Source: Methanoregula sp. UBA64
GTDB lineage: Archaea > Halobacteriota > Methanomicrobia > Methanomicrobiales > Methanospirillaceae
Reading direction: 5' to 3'
Assembly: GCF_002502735.1 (NCBI RefSeq)
Contig: NZ_DAQC01000006.1
Location: forward strand, 219,519-283,518
DNA length: 64,000 nucleotides
Under the pieces are notes generated by a model. That model searched no databases. It was given only the letters and a program-made list of their open reading frames with translations, and had not been told where the DNA came from. A program made the position numbers and the translations under genes. Within the stretch, counting starts at the first letter, position 1. Each line of letters begins with the position of its first letter. This document shows positions 42,524 through 50,630 of the stretch, one piece after another.

Positions 42524-43471
42524 ATGATACCCATGACCGAAATATCCCTTAAACCCGCGGACCGGGTGGAGATCACGGTCCTCGTGGACAACTATCTCGA
42601 TATCTTTGTACAGCCAAAAACGCCCGTGGACCGGCGCCTGCCCTTCGATCCCTGCCGCAATCTCCTTGCAGAGCACGGGCTCTCCTGCCTGGTCCGGGTA
42701 TTCTCCGGAAAACAGGAGCACGCGATCCTCATGGATGCCGGGCTCTCAAAAGAGTGCATGGCCTGGAACGCACGGCAGCTCGGGATATCCTCAAACTCGA
42801 TCGAGGCTGTAGTCTTAAGCCACGGCCACTTCGACCATATCGGCGGCCTCGAAGCTGCGGTTGCCGGCGCGGGACACCAGGTGCCGCTCGTCCTCCACCC
42901 GGATGCATTTTTAGAGCGGAGGATGAACAGCAAAAACGGGATCGCAAAGCTCCCGCCGCTCGATGCGGTAGCGCTCAAGAAAGCCGGGGCCGATATCCTC
43001 AAACGCGCAGGCCCGTCCACGCTTGCCGCCGGCCACCTGCTCGTTACGGGCGAAGTCGAACGGGTGATGCCATTCGAGACCGGGATGCCCGGGATGGAGA
43101 TGCTTGCCGGTGGCGCATGGGTCACGGACCCGATAAAAGACGACCAGGCCATCGTGATACCGATCAAAGATCGGGGCCTCGTGATCTTAAGCGGCTGCGC
43201 CCATGCCGGGATTGTCAACACGGTAAAATACGCGCAGAAGATCACCGGTGTTGAAAAAGTCCACGCGGTCCTCGGCGGGTTCCACCTCACCGGCCCGGCC
43301 TTTGCGTCACGGATCCAGCCGACCATCGACGCGATAAAGGAGATCGGCCCCGACTACGTTGTCCCGATGCACTGCACCGGGTGGGACGCGATCAACCGGT
43401 TCATGGCCGCAATGCCGGAACAGTGTATCTTAAACACGGTCGGGACAACCTACGTATTCCCGGGGCCGTAA
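42524..43471 (+). CDS. MBL-fold hydrolase, dihydropterin-synthase-like
   Basis: ATG 42524 (or ATG 42533) gives about 315 residues. The metallo-beta-lactamase signature is SHGHFDHIGG near residue 100, with an earlier DAGLS and late GCAHAGIVNT and MHCTGWDA motifs. This layout is that of the archaeal family annotated as 7,8-dihydropterin-6-methyl-beta-ribofuranosylaminobenzene phosphate synthase-related, a step name borrowed from methanopterin synthesis; the actual reaction of this member is not established. It is likely cytoplasmic with two bound metal ions. It follows the DUF2284 gene by 21 bases and precedes fwdB, so a link to C1 coenzyme metabolism is possible but inferred. Confidence 0.85.
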   Translation: MIPMTEISLKPADRVEITVLVDNYLDIFVQPKTPVDRRLPFDPCRNLLAEHGLSCLVRVFSGKQEHAILMDAGLSKECMAWNARQLGISSNSIEAVVLSHGHFDHIGGLEAAVAGAGHQVPLVLHPDAFLERRMNSKNGIAKLPPLDAVALKKAGADILKRAGPSTLAAGHLLVTGEVERVMPFETGMPGMEMLAGGAWVTDPIKDDQAIVIPIKDRGLVILSGCAHAGIVNTVKYAQKITGVEKVHAVLGGFHLTGPAFASRIQPTIDAIKEIGPDYVVPMHCTGWDAINRFMAAMPEQCILNTVGTTYVFPGP

Positions 43472-43722
43472 CGGTCCCCCGGCACTTTGCCGGTACCTCT
43501 GGTTTTTTTACCTCCGCGCGCGCATGATATGCGCTGAAATGATGTACCTGGGGGCGCTCATATCCGGGAGAACGGTCATGGCCCGTGCGCCTGCCTTAAC
43601 TAACTCATTTTAACCAAACATCCCAATTAATCGAAAATATTTATAAAAACGGCGGCGGATAATGCCGGGAGTTACCGGCCCGGCACCGCGAAGAATACGG
43701 CACCATGCCGGGGAAGGAGTGA

Positions 43723-45048
43723 ATACCAACGCCCGTTGTCATACCCGATGTAGTCTGTTCTGTCTGCGGATCGCTCTGCGACGACATCGAGGTCACCGTA
43801 TCGGACGACCGGCGTACCATACTCTCGGTAAAAAACGCCTGTGCGATCGGTTCGGAAAAGTTCAACCTCCAGCGGACCGAGGAACGGGTCACCCTCCCGC
43901 GCCTGCGCCAGCCGGATGGATCCTATAAGGAAATATCGTACGACGAGGCCATCGACCGGACGGCAAGGATGCTTGTCAAATCCCGGAAAACCCTGATGTT
44001 TGGCTGGATCAATACCAGCTGCCAGGCGATGAGCGTCGGCCACGCAATAGCAGAAAAGGTCGGCGGGATCGTCGACAACGGCGCCACGATCTGCCACGGC
44101 CCGTCGCTTATCGCCATCGAGGACGTCGGGATCACCACCTGCACGCTCGGCGAGGTCAAGAACCGGGCTGACTGCGTGGTCTTCTGGGGCTGCAACCCGG
44201 CCCACGTCCACCCCCGGCACATGTCGCGCTACTCGATCTTTCCCCGGGGATTTTTCACAAAAGAGGGCGCGAAAGGCCGGAAGATTATCTGTATCGACTG
44301 CCGGTACACCGATACGGCCCGGAGCTCGGACCTGTTTATCCGGATCGAGCAGGGCTTTGATTACGAATTCATGGACGCGCTCCGCACGGCGCTGAACGGC
44401 GGCCGCCTCAGCGGGAGCATTGCCGGGGTCCCGGCCGAACAGATCCATAAACTGGCAGAGGACTTTAAACGGGCAAAGTTTGGCATAATCTTTTTAGGAA
44501 TGGGTCTTGCCCAGTCGGTGGGCCGCAACCACAACATCGACATGGCCATCAACCTGACCTACGACCTCAACCGGTACACGAAGTTCGTGGTCATGCCGAT
44601 GCGTGTCCAGGGCAATGTCACCGGCTCGGGCGAGGTGCTGGGATGGCAGTACGGTTTTCCCTTTGCCGTGGACCTCTCGAGAGGCGACCAGGCCCGGCAC
44701 CAGACCGGCGAGACTACCGCGATCGATCTCCTAGTCCGCGACGAGGTCGAGGCGTGCCTCTTTGTGGCTGCCGATCCCGCGGCGAGTTTTCCCATCGAGG
44801 CAACGATCCATGCCGTAAAAAAACCCCTTATTACGATCGACCCGCACATCAACTGCACGACCGAGCTCTCCGATCTCCATATCCCGGTTGCCGTGGACGG
44901 GGTCGAGACCTGCGGCTGCGTGTACCGGATGGACACCATCCCCTTAGAGATGCGCAAAGTCGTGGATCCCCCCGCAGGAGTCCTCACCGATATCGAACTC
45001 TTAAAAAGGATCGAGAAACGCGTGGACGAACTCCAGGCGGGAAAATAA
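43723..45048 (+). CDS. fwdB: Formylmethanofuran dehydrogenase subunit B, ATA start
   Basis: The coding similarity runs back to ATA 43723, five bases below GGAAGGAG and directly after an in-frame TGA. The first ordinary start is ATG 43969, which would cut off the cluster-binding N-terminus, so ATA is taken as the start; it could also be a base error. The 441-residue product has CSVCGSLC plus NAC (Cys 12, 15, 19, 40) for a [4Fe-4S] centre, and NGATICHGPS, whose Cys 124 would bind the molybdenum or tungsten of the pterin cofactor. FwdB is the catalytic subunit that reduces CO2 to formylmethanofuran, the first step of methanogenesis. No other fwd genes are in the window, so it is an orphan copy here. 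Confidence 0.9.
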   Translation: MPTPVVIPDVVCSVCGSLCDDIEVTVSDDRRTILSVKNACAIGSEKFNLQRTEERVTLPRLRQPDGSYKEISYDEAIDRTARMLVKSRKTLMFGWINTSCQAMSVGHAIAEKVGGIVDNGATICHGPSLIAIEDVGITTCTLGEVKNRADCVVFWGCNPAHVHPRHMSRYSIFPRGFFTKEGAKGRKIICIDCRYTDTARSSDLFIRIEQGFDYEFMDALRTALNGGRLSGSIAGVPAEQIHKLAEDFKRAKFGIIFLGMGLAQSVGRNHNIDMAINLTYDLNRYTKFVVMPMRVQGNVTGSGEVLGWQYGFPFAVDLSRGDQARHQTGETTAIDLLVRDEVEACLFVAADPAASFPIEATIHAVKKPLITIDPHINCTTELSDLHIPVAVDGVETCGCVYRMDTIPLEMRKVVDPPAGVLTDIELLKRIEKRVDELQAGK

Positions 45049-45099
45049 CCGGTTTTTTTAAAAGACCGGATCCACCGGCTCCCGGGTAAAAAGAAAAAC

Positions 45100-45426
45100 T
45101 TACTCCGGCACTTTCCGGCACATGCGGACGTCCTGGACCAGGATGAGGCCGTCGGCTACCATCGCCTCGACCTCGGGGAGGACGGCCTCGATCTTCTCTT
45201 TGGTATCGATCACGTCGATGATGACCGGCAGGTCGAGCGAGAACTGCAGGACATCGACCGTCCGCATCCTGTTCTCGTGGCCAAACCCGCTCATGCCCCG
45301 GTACACCGTGCACCCGGTCAGGCCGCGGGAGAGGAAAAATTCCGGCAGGTACCGGCTCGCCGGCTTATCGTTGACTTTTGTCGATTCCGCGATATAGATG
45401 CGCATTAACATGCCGTTCTGCAACAT
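45100..45426 (-). CDS. DUF190 family protein
   Basis: The 108-residue protein has the DUF190 pattern LMRIYIAESTKVNDKPASRY, LSRGLTGCTVYRGMSGFG and LPVIIDVIDTKEKIEAVLPE, a small PII-like fold. Genes of this family are very often linked to crcB, as here, where it follows two crcB genes by 14 bases. Its role is unknown; a regulatory partner of the fluoride channel is the usual guess. ATG 45426 follows GGGAGGAG with good spacing. It is the last gene of the riboswitch-controlled unit. Confidence 0.9.
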   Translation of the reverse strand: MLQNGMLMRIYIAESTKVNDKPASRYLPEFFLSRGLTGCTVYRGMSGFGHENRMRTVDVLQFSLDLPVIIDVIDTKEKIEAVLPEVEAMVADGLILVQDVRMCRKVPE

Positions 45427-45440
45427 GATTCTCCTCCCGG

Positions 45441-45788
45441 TTACCCCATCACGATCCAGTACCCGAGCAGCACGCCAAGGAGGCTGCCGCCCGCATTGGT
45501 GAGGATGTTTGCCCCCATCGTATAATAATCATGATTTTCCATCATGCGGAACGTCTCGTACGAGAAGGTCGAGAACGTGGTATATCCCCCGAGGATTCCG
45601 GTGCCAAGGAAGTACCTGCTGTCGGCCGGCGACTGCGAGAAGACCAGGATGGCGAGGGCGAGGCTCCCGGTCACGTTGACGATGAGTGTCCCGAGCGGAA
45701 TTCCTTTTCGTGTCGGGATTTTCGAGAGCAAAAACCGGAAGACCGAGCCGGCTGCCCCGCCGATACCCACGAGAAGCGCCGGGTCCAT
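45441..45788 (-). CDS. crcB: Fluoride channel subunit, CrcB/Fluc
   Basis: The 115-residue membrane protein has four helices and the Fluc signature: GGAAGSVFRFLLSK at the N-terminus, GTLIVNVTGSLALA (the central asparagine lines the pore), and GGYTTFSTFSYETF with its phenylalanine track. Fluc proteins are dual-topology dimers that let fluoride leave the cell. This copy is paired with another three bases upstream, and the two probably form a heterodimer of opposite topologies. The fluoride riboswitch upstream fits this role. Confidence 0.95.
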   Translation of the reverse strand: MDPALLVGIGGAAGSVFRFLLSKIPTRKGIPLGTLIVNVTGSLALAILVFSQSPADSRYFLGTGILGGYTTFSTFSYETFRMMENHDYYTMGANILTNAGGSLLGVLLGYWIVMG

Positions 45789-45791
45789 GGT

Positions 45792-46157
45792 TCAGATCCC
45801 CCGCTGGTACGAGATAATATACCGGCCCGCAAGGATCCCGGCAAGACCGAGCAGGATGCTGCCGAGGAGATATGCCATGCCCGTCACCGGCCCGGCCTGG
45901 AAGCTCTCGACCGCGAGCGCGGAAAACGTGGTAAGCGCCCCGATAACCCCGGTTGCAAAGAAGATCCGCGTGCGCCGGTCAAACGCCCCGATATAGATCG
46001 ATTCGTACATGAAGATGCCCATGAGCACACTCCCAAAAAAATTGACGATAAGCGTCCCGGCCGGCGACGGGAAGAGTTCGCCGGTCCAGAAGCGCAGGAC
46101 CGCGCCGAGAAACCCCCCGGCGGCAACCAGTGCGTACGGGACAAGATCGGGCTTCAT
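45792..46157 (-). CDS. crcB: Fluoride channel subunit, CrcB/Fluc, first copy
   Basis: The 121-residue protein has the same features as its neighbour: GGFLGAVLRFWTGE, GTLIVNFFGSVLMG with the pore asparagine, and GVIGALTTFSALAVESF. It is the first gene after the fluoride riboswitch and heads the crcB-crcB-DUF190 unit. Two linked crcB genes usually give a heterodimer, with each protein fixed in one orientation; the positive charges differ between the two copies, which agrees with that. Located in the cytoplasmic membrane. Confidence 0.95.
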   Translation of the reverse strand: MKPDLVPYALVAAGGFLGAVLRFWTGELFPSPAGTLIVNFFGSVLMGIFMYESIYIGAFDRRTRIFFATGVIGALTTFSALAVESFQAGPVTGMAYLLGSILLGLAGILAGRYIISYQRGI

Positions 46158-46240
46158 GCAGACAACGGCTCCATCCGGTGGTACCGCGTACCCGGCAGTC
46201 TGTTCAAAGGATAGTCTACCTCAGTTGTTTTTGGTGGAGA

Positions 46241-46290
46241 AGAGAAGTCACGAGCCCGTATCCGGGCGGTTTGAGGTGGACTTCATCGCC
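46241..46290 (-). promoter_or_regulatory. Fluoride (crcB) riboswitch aptamer
   Basis: On the minus strand the RNA starts GGCGATGAAGTCCACC, then AAACCGCCCGGATACGGGCT, then CGTGACTTCTC. These are the parts of the crcB motif: GGNGAUG start, an ACCGCC pairing with GGGCU around a short loop, and a GUGACUUCU end whose GACUU pairs with AAGUC near the start. The first crcB gene begins 84 bases downstream. Fluoride binding would turn expression on. Confidence 0.85.
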
Positions 46291-46370
46291 TTAAAAGCTG
46301 TTTTCCCGTGACCGATAAAATGCTTGCGATGGGGACCGGTGCCGATCAAAAATACGGCCCGGGCAAAAAA

Positions 46371-47624
46371 TTACGGGGTTTCCTTCTGCTCTTTCCCAAA
46401 CGCCCAGAAGAGTTTCCGGTACGCCCGGGAGAACGGTGTCTTTTCCAGGAGGAAGATCAGGACCGAGCAGGCAAGGATCGAGAAGAAGATCACAATATAT
46501 GTCACGTCCTGGATGGTCTGGCCTGCGGCAATTCCCGCATTGAGCGGCATGGACGCGAGGACCGCGGCAGCAAGCCCCTTTGGTTCCATCACGGCAATGA
46601 ACGAGGCATCGGATGCCGGGATATTCCGCGGGATGGTACACCAGACGATCACGATCCGGGCAAGATAGACTGCTACGGTGAGGAGCGCCCCCAGGTAGAT
46701 CACGGTCATGTTGGAGAAGTGGATCGAGAGCCCGATATAGATGAAAAAGAAGGTCTTTAAGAGCGAGACCAGCTGGGAGAAGAATTCCATTTCTACGGGC
46801 GTGAGTTCTACCTGCGTGATATCGTTACCCAAAAACGGCAGGACTTTTTCTGCCTTGAAATAGTTCAGGTTCCCGAAGGTCACACCGAGCGCAAGGGCTG
46901 CGATCGCGCCGGAGAACCCGAGCAGGCTTACCAGGCCAAAGACGATGAAGACAAACGCCGGCGTGATAAATATGCTCTTGATGTTTACGAGTTTGTGGTA
47001 GACCGAAGACCACCAGATGCCGGCGACAACCCCTATGATGATCGCGATCAGGAACGAGGCAATCAGGTTGCCGGTCACATGGCCGATATTGAAGTCCTGG
47101 ACCTTGTACACATCGAGCAGGGCGAGCAGGACAATGATGCAGACCACGTCGCTGATGGCGGATTCGAGGGCAAGGATGGCTTTTGCGTCTTTTCCTATAT
47201 TGAGGTAGTTGGTGAACGGGATCACGACTGCGGACGAGGTCCCGCCGAGGATTGCGCCGAGCATGCAGGACTCAAGGAGCGTAAAGCCCGCATAGTACTG
47301 CATGATCACGATGCTGATCGCGGTGACAACAAAAAAATTGGCAACCGTGATTGCCATGGTCCCGGTGATGGCTTTTTTGAGCGTCTCTATCGTGATATGG
47401 AGACCGCCCTCAAAGAGGATGATAGCAAGCGTGACCTCGGCAAATATCGGGCCCACGACCCCGAATGCCGAGGGCTCCACAAGACCGAGCAGCGGGCCGA
47501 TAACGATCCCGAGCGCGATCAGGAACAGCACGTCGGGGATCTTTGTTACCGTGAAGACACGGGAGAGAACGTTCCCGAGGATGATGAGTATGCCAAGGAA
47601 GAGAACAGTTACCGCTGCATCCAT
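46371..47624 (-). CDS. Cation/proton antiporter, CPA family
   Basis: The 417-residue protein has about 12 membrane helices. Helix 5 region GGTSSAVVIPFTNYL and helix 6 LALESAISDVVCIIVLLALL, with the acidic ESAISD, match the ion site of NhaP/KefB-type antiporters. A helical EGGLHITIETLK segment is also typical. It would exchange Na+ or K+ for H+ across the membrane. There is no C-terminal RCK or regulatory domain. It lies above the fluoride-export unit in the same orientation, though the riboswitch 81 bases after its stop indicates separate control of that unit. Confidence 0.9.
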   Translation of the reverse strand: MDAAVTVLFLGILIILGNVLSRVFTVTKIPDVLFLIALGIVIGPLLGLVEPSAFGVVGPIFAEVTLAIILFEGGLHITIETLKKAITGTMAITVANFFVVTAISIVIMQYYAGFTLLESCMLGAILGGTSSAVVIPFTNYLNIGKDAKAILALESAISDVVCIIVLLALLDVYKVQDFNIGHVTGNLIASFLIAIIIGVVAGIWWSSVYHKLVNIKSIFITPAFVFIVFGLVSLLGFSGAIAALALGVTFGNLNYFKAEKVLPFLGNDITQVELTPVEMEFFSQLVSLLKTFFFIYIGLSIHFSNMTVIYLGALLTVAVYLARIVIVWCTIPRNIPASDASFIAVMEPKGLAAAVLASMPLNAGIAAGQTIQDVTYIVIFFSILACSVLIFLLEKTPFSRAYRKLFWAFGKEQKETP

Positions 47625-47800
47625 CTGATTGATCTATTGAGCTGCGAAGCGAAATATGTTGTTGGTGGTCCCGGTGATATATTGCACCTCCCGGTTCTGC
47701 ATATCCCCCTGCCGGCCGGATCAGGAGCGTAAAAATCCGAATTCGTCGTTAAAACGCGAAAAAACAGAAAAGAGATAAAGAATCGGCCTCCCGGGTACTT

Positions 47801-47986
47801 ATGAAACCCGTAAACGATTCAAAACCCATAAAAGAGCTTCAAACGTCCCCGGATTTACCTCATCCCGCCGATCCGCATCCCCTTCAGGATACTGCAAAGG
47901 CGGACTCTGTCCGGGTACTCCAGGCTGTCGGCGGAATCCTCTCTCTTATCATCCTCATCTGGCTGGTTCTTCAGCTGGTTCTGTAA
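47801..47986 (+). CDS. Small single-pass membrane protein
   Basis: ATG 47801 lies about 25 bases after an AT-rich TATA-like AGAGATAAAGAAT, and there is no Shine-Dalgarno, which suggests a leaderless mRNA. The 61-residue product has a polar, Pro- and Lys-rich N-terminus and one membrane helix at the C-terminus (ILSLIILIWLVLQLVL), so the polar part would lie in the cytoplasm like a tail-anchored protein. No family was recognised. Its neighbours on both sides are on the minus strand. Confidence 0.45.
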   Translation: MKPVNDSKPIKELQTSPDLPHPADPHPLQDTAKADSVRVLQAVGGILSLIILIWLVLQLVL

Positions 47987-48019
47987 AATCCGGAATCCCG
48001 TTTCCCTCCCGGTCCCGGG

Positions 48020-48721
48020 TCACCCGGTCTGCCAGTCTTCGAGTTCGCCGGCATGGAATACTTTTACCGACACCGGGAGACCGTCCCGCATCCGCTGTAC
48101 GCTTTCGCGGTGCTTTGCCGGGTCGTGGCAGAGGTCGTGGGCGGTGAAGTACTCGTGTACGGCCTCTAAAAATGCGATCTGCTGGGAGAGGAACCCGTTC
48201 TCGTATTCGAGGACCTCGCGGGCGAGGGCCATGCAGGTCTCGTCAGGGATATCCGTGCCGTACGCCCCGTGATCGTTTCTCCGGGCAAACATGCACCAGC
48301 CGGGATCTTTTGATTCTCCCGCTTCCTTCCGCAGCATGTGCGGGTAGATCCGGCAGACAAAGAACCGGTTCCCGTAGATCCGGCAGCGGTTGTTTTCGAG
48401 GAACCGGCAGGCCCCGCTGCCGTCCATAACAAGGGCGTACCCGGAATCGTAGAGCGTGCCGCTCTCATCGCAGAACTCCGGGTCCGGGGCGGGGCGGTAC
48501 GCGCCGGGATCGATCGCCCGCACTGCCTCCACGTCGCGGTCCAGCAGGAAGACATGGCGGTTGACCGCCCGGGTGCAGCAGGCCCCGCAGAGCGTGCAGG
48601 AGAACCCGGTTGTTTTGATCTCTGCTGCGAGCGCTTCGGCCGGGAACGCAAAGAGCCGGTTCTGTTCCTGCATCAGGGCAATGATCCGGTAAGGTATGGG
48701 GACCCCCGGGGCTGCCGCCAT
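48020..48721 (-). CDS. YkgJ-type cysteine-cluster protein
   Basis: The 233-residue product has the YkgJ zinc- or iron-binding layout: FSCTLCGACCTRAVNRH near residue 42, then ACRFLENNRCRIYGNRFFVC near residue 103 and RIYPHM. Members of this family bind a metal or iron-sulfur cluster; their role is unknown. A helical C-terminal part (EYENGFLSQQIAFLEAVHEY) follows. Its ATG overlaps the stop of the mscS gene (TAATG), so it is the last gene of the osmotic-adaptation operon. Whether it takes part in it is unknown. Confidence 0.8.
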   Translation of the reverse strand: MAAAPGVPIPYRIIALMQEQNRLFAFPAEALAAEIKTTGFSCTLCGACCTRAVNRHVFLLDRDVEAVRAIDPGAYRPAPDPEFCDESGTLYDSGYALVMDGSGACRFLENNRCRIYGNRFFVCRIYPHMLRKEAGESKDPGWCMFARRNDHGAYGTDIPDETCMALAREVLEYENGFLSQQIAFLEAVHEYFTAHDLCHDPAKHRESVQRMRDGLPVSVKVFHAGELEDWQTG

Positions 48722-49782
48722 TACACGGCCCCCGGTTTTTTCTCGCCCTCAGTCCGCAGGTGGATGTCGACCTGTTTATACGGGATCTCGATCCCTTCCT
48801 CCTGGAACCGTTCGTCGATCCGCGAGTTCATGTAGTCCTGGACGTCCCAGGAATTGTCGTAGTTGCTGGTCCAGAGAAGGAGCTGGCCGTTTAAGCCCGA
48901 TTCGCCGAATTCGAGGAAGTAGACCGATGGTGCCGGATCGGCAAGCACCCAGGGAGTCTTCTCCTGCGCTTCGCGGGCGATCTCAAGGAGCATCTCCTTG
49001 ATGCGGGGCATCTTCGATCCGTACGCAACCGAGAACGGGATCCGCACCTTGAGCCTGGGATCCGGCTGCGCATAGTTGACGACAATGTTTGTGGTGATCT
49101 TCGAGTTGGGGATGGTGACAATCTGGTTGTCGAGCGTTTTGAGGCGCGTGCTCCGCGGCCCGATACTCACGATATCCCCGAAATATTCATCGAACCTGAT
49201 CCGGTCGCCCACGATAAACGGCTTGTCCATGGTGATGATCGCGCCGCCAAAGAAGTTGGACAGGAGGTCCTGCGCGGCGAGCGCAACGGCGATGCCGGCA
49301 ATCCCCGCGCCTGCCAGGAAAGGTGTTATATCGACGTTAAACGTTGCAAGGATGAGTAAAAACGCGACAAACCAGATCAGGTATTTGGCCGCAATTTCGA
49401 GGACCGGGAGGAGCCGGTCGTCAAGATCGGTCTGGGTCCTCGCGGCGATGACGGTCCCGTAGGTCCGGATGAAGTTATAGGAGAAGACCGAACAGATCCA
49501 GGCCCCGAGCAGGATGAAGACCGCCGTGATCACCTGGTCGGTAATAAGCCAGCTGAGCGCTTCGGGGACGACATCGAACCGGGTCAGGGCTGCATACACG
49601 GAAACTGCGACGATACATACCACGAGCGGCCCGCCGATTGCTTCGAGCAGGATATTGTCGAGCTGCGTGTCGGTCGTATCGGCCTTCTTTTTGAGCCAGC
49701 GGACCACGAAATGGGCGGCCCCGGCAAGGATGAGGCCGGCAAGCACCGTGACTGCCGCATGGAAATACCCGGGATCGATCAT
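48721..49782 (-). CDS. mscS: MscS-family mechanosensitive channel
   Basis: The 353-residue protein has four to five membrane helices (about residues 7-25, 47-65, 79-100, 125-145, 155-175). The pore-lining TM3 is GAGIAGIAVALAAQDLLSNF followed by FGGAIITMDKPFIVGDRI, the beta domain start typical of MscS. The C-terminal domain (VRIPFSVAYGSKMPRIKEML) matches the vestibule. It opens on membrane tension and lets solutes out in a downshock. It overlaps ablB by four bases, placing the release valve in the same operon as compatible-solute synthesis. Confidence 0.92.
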   Translation of the reverse strand: MIDPGYFHAAVTVLAGLILAGAAHFVVRWLKKKADTTDTQLDNILLEAIGGPLVVCIVAVSVYAALTRFDVVPEALSWLITDQVITAVFILLGAWICSVFSYNFIRTYGTVIAARTQTDLDDRLLPVLEIAAKYLIWFVAFLLILATFNVDITPFLAGAGIAGIAVALAAQDLLSNFFGGAIITMDKPFIVGDRIRFDEYFGDIVSIGPRSTRLKTLDNQIVTIPNSKITTNIVVNYAQPDPRLKVRIPFSVAYGSKMPRIKEMLLEIAREAQEKTPWVLADPAPSVYFLEFGESGLNGQLLLWTSNYDNSWDVQDYMNSRIDERFQEEGIEIPYKQVDIHLRTEGEKKPGAV

Positions 49783-50630
49783 GCGCCCGTCACCAGCCGT
49801 TTATACCAGATATTCATGCTCTCCAGCGTCCCGCAGATATTGGTGTTGTTTGCAAGCGTGCCGGCACAGGCGTACCCGGCGCGGGCAAATGTCACGTTCA
49901 TCGGGTAGGACGTTGCCCGCGCGATTGTGTAGGCAAGGAGAATGCCCTGTCGTTTCAGGAATTCCTCCATAGCCTCAAGCAGGCAGCCGGCAAGGCCCTG
50001 TCCCCGGTACCCGAGATCGGTTGCGAAATCGGTCATCTCGGCATTTTTATGTGCGGTATCGGTGTCGCAGGAGCCCACTGCTACGATCACCCCCCCGTGC
50101 AGGATACAGAAGTACCGGACATTCTCCTCCATGGTTGTTTTGATAAATCCCGGATCAAAGACCGGGAACGGGTAACTCTCGAACGTCTCGCGGTATAAAC
50201 TCGAAATCATCCCGGCATCGTCAGGCCCGGCCTCCACGAGCGTGTACGCCCGCTGGAGGTGCGCCCGGTAGCCGGCGCTATAATGCGCCCTGGCGGTGGC
50301 AAGGACATCGGCCGTGAGTTCCGGGTTGCATGTTGCTGCCCGGCCCGGCACGAGGTACTTTCCCATGAAGAGTGCGGTACCGGTACCGTTGTAGAACCCG
50401 GGGACATCGGCTTCGGGGACATAGCCTGCCGATAAAAAGGGATCTTTTGATTCGTACGGGACCCGGATCACGATCTTCGTGTACCCGTTTTTTTCCGCAA
50501 GGGCTCCCAGGCGCGGGATGATCCCGGGGATATCTTCCGGGTCAAGGCGCATCACGTAGGCCCGGTTGTTGAAATGGCCGTGCTGGACTTTACTCTTCCC
50601 GATAATTTCTATCGTGTCCGCGGGTCTCAT
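49779..50630 (-). CDS. ablB: Beta-lysine N6-acetyltransferase
   Basis: The 283-residue protein has an N-terminal part of about 130 residues specific to AblB (VQHGHFNNRAYVMRLDPEDI, GKYLVPGRAATCNPELTADV) and a C-terminal GNAT domain with the acetyl-CoA loop DLGYRGQGLAGCLLEAMEEF. It acetylates beta-lysine made by AblA to N-epsilon-acetyl-beta-lysine, a compatible solute of methanogens under salt stress. Its start overlaps the ablA stop by four bases and its stop overlaps the mscS start by four, so all three are translated together. Confidence 0.93.
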   Translation of the reverse strand: MRPADTIEIIGKSKVQHGHFNNRAYVMRLDPEDIPGIIPRLGALAEKNGYTKIVIRVPYESKDPFLSAGYVPEADVPGFYNGTGTALFMGKYLVPGRAATCNPELTADVLATARAHYSAGYRAHLQRAYTLVEAGPDDAGMISSLYRETFESYPFPVFDPGFIKTTMEENVRYFCILHGGVIVAVGSCDTDTAHKNAEMTDFATDLGYRGQGLAGCLLEAMEEFLKRQGILLAYTIARATSYPMNVTFARAGYACAGTLANNTNICGTLESMNIWYKRLVTGA

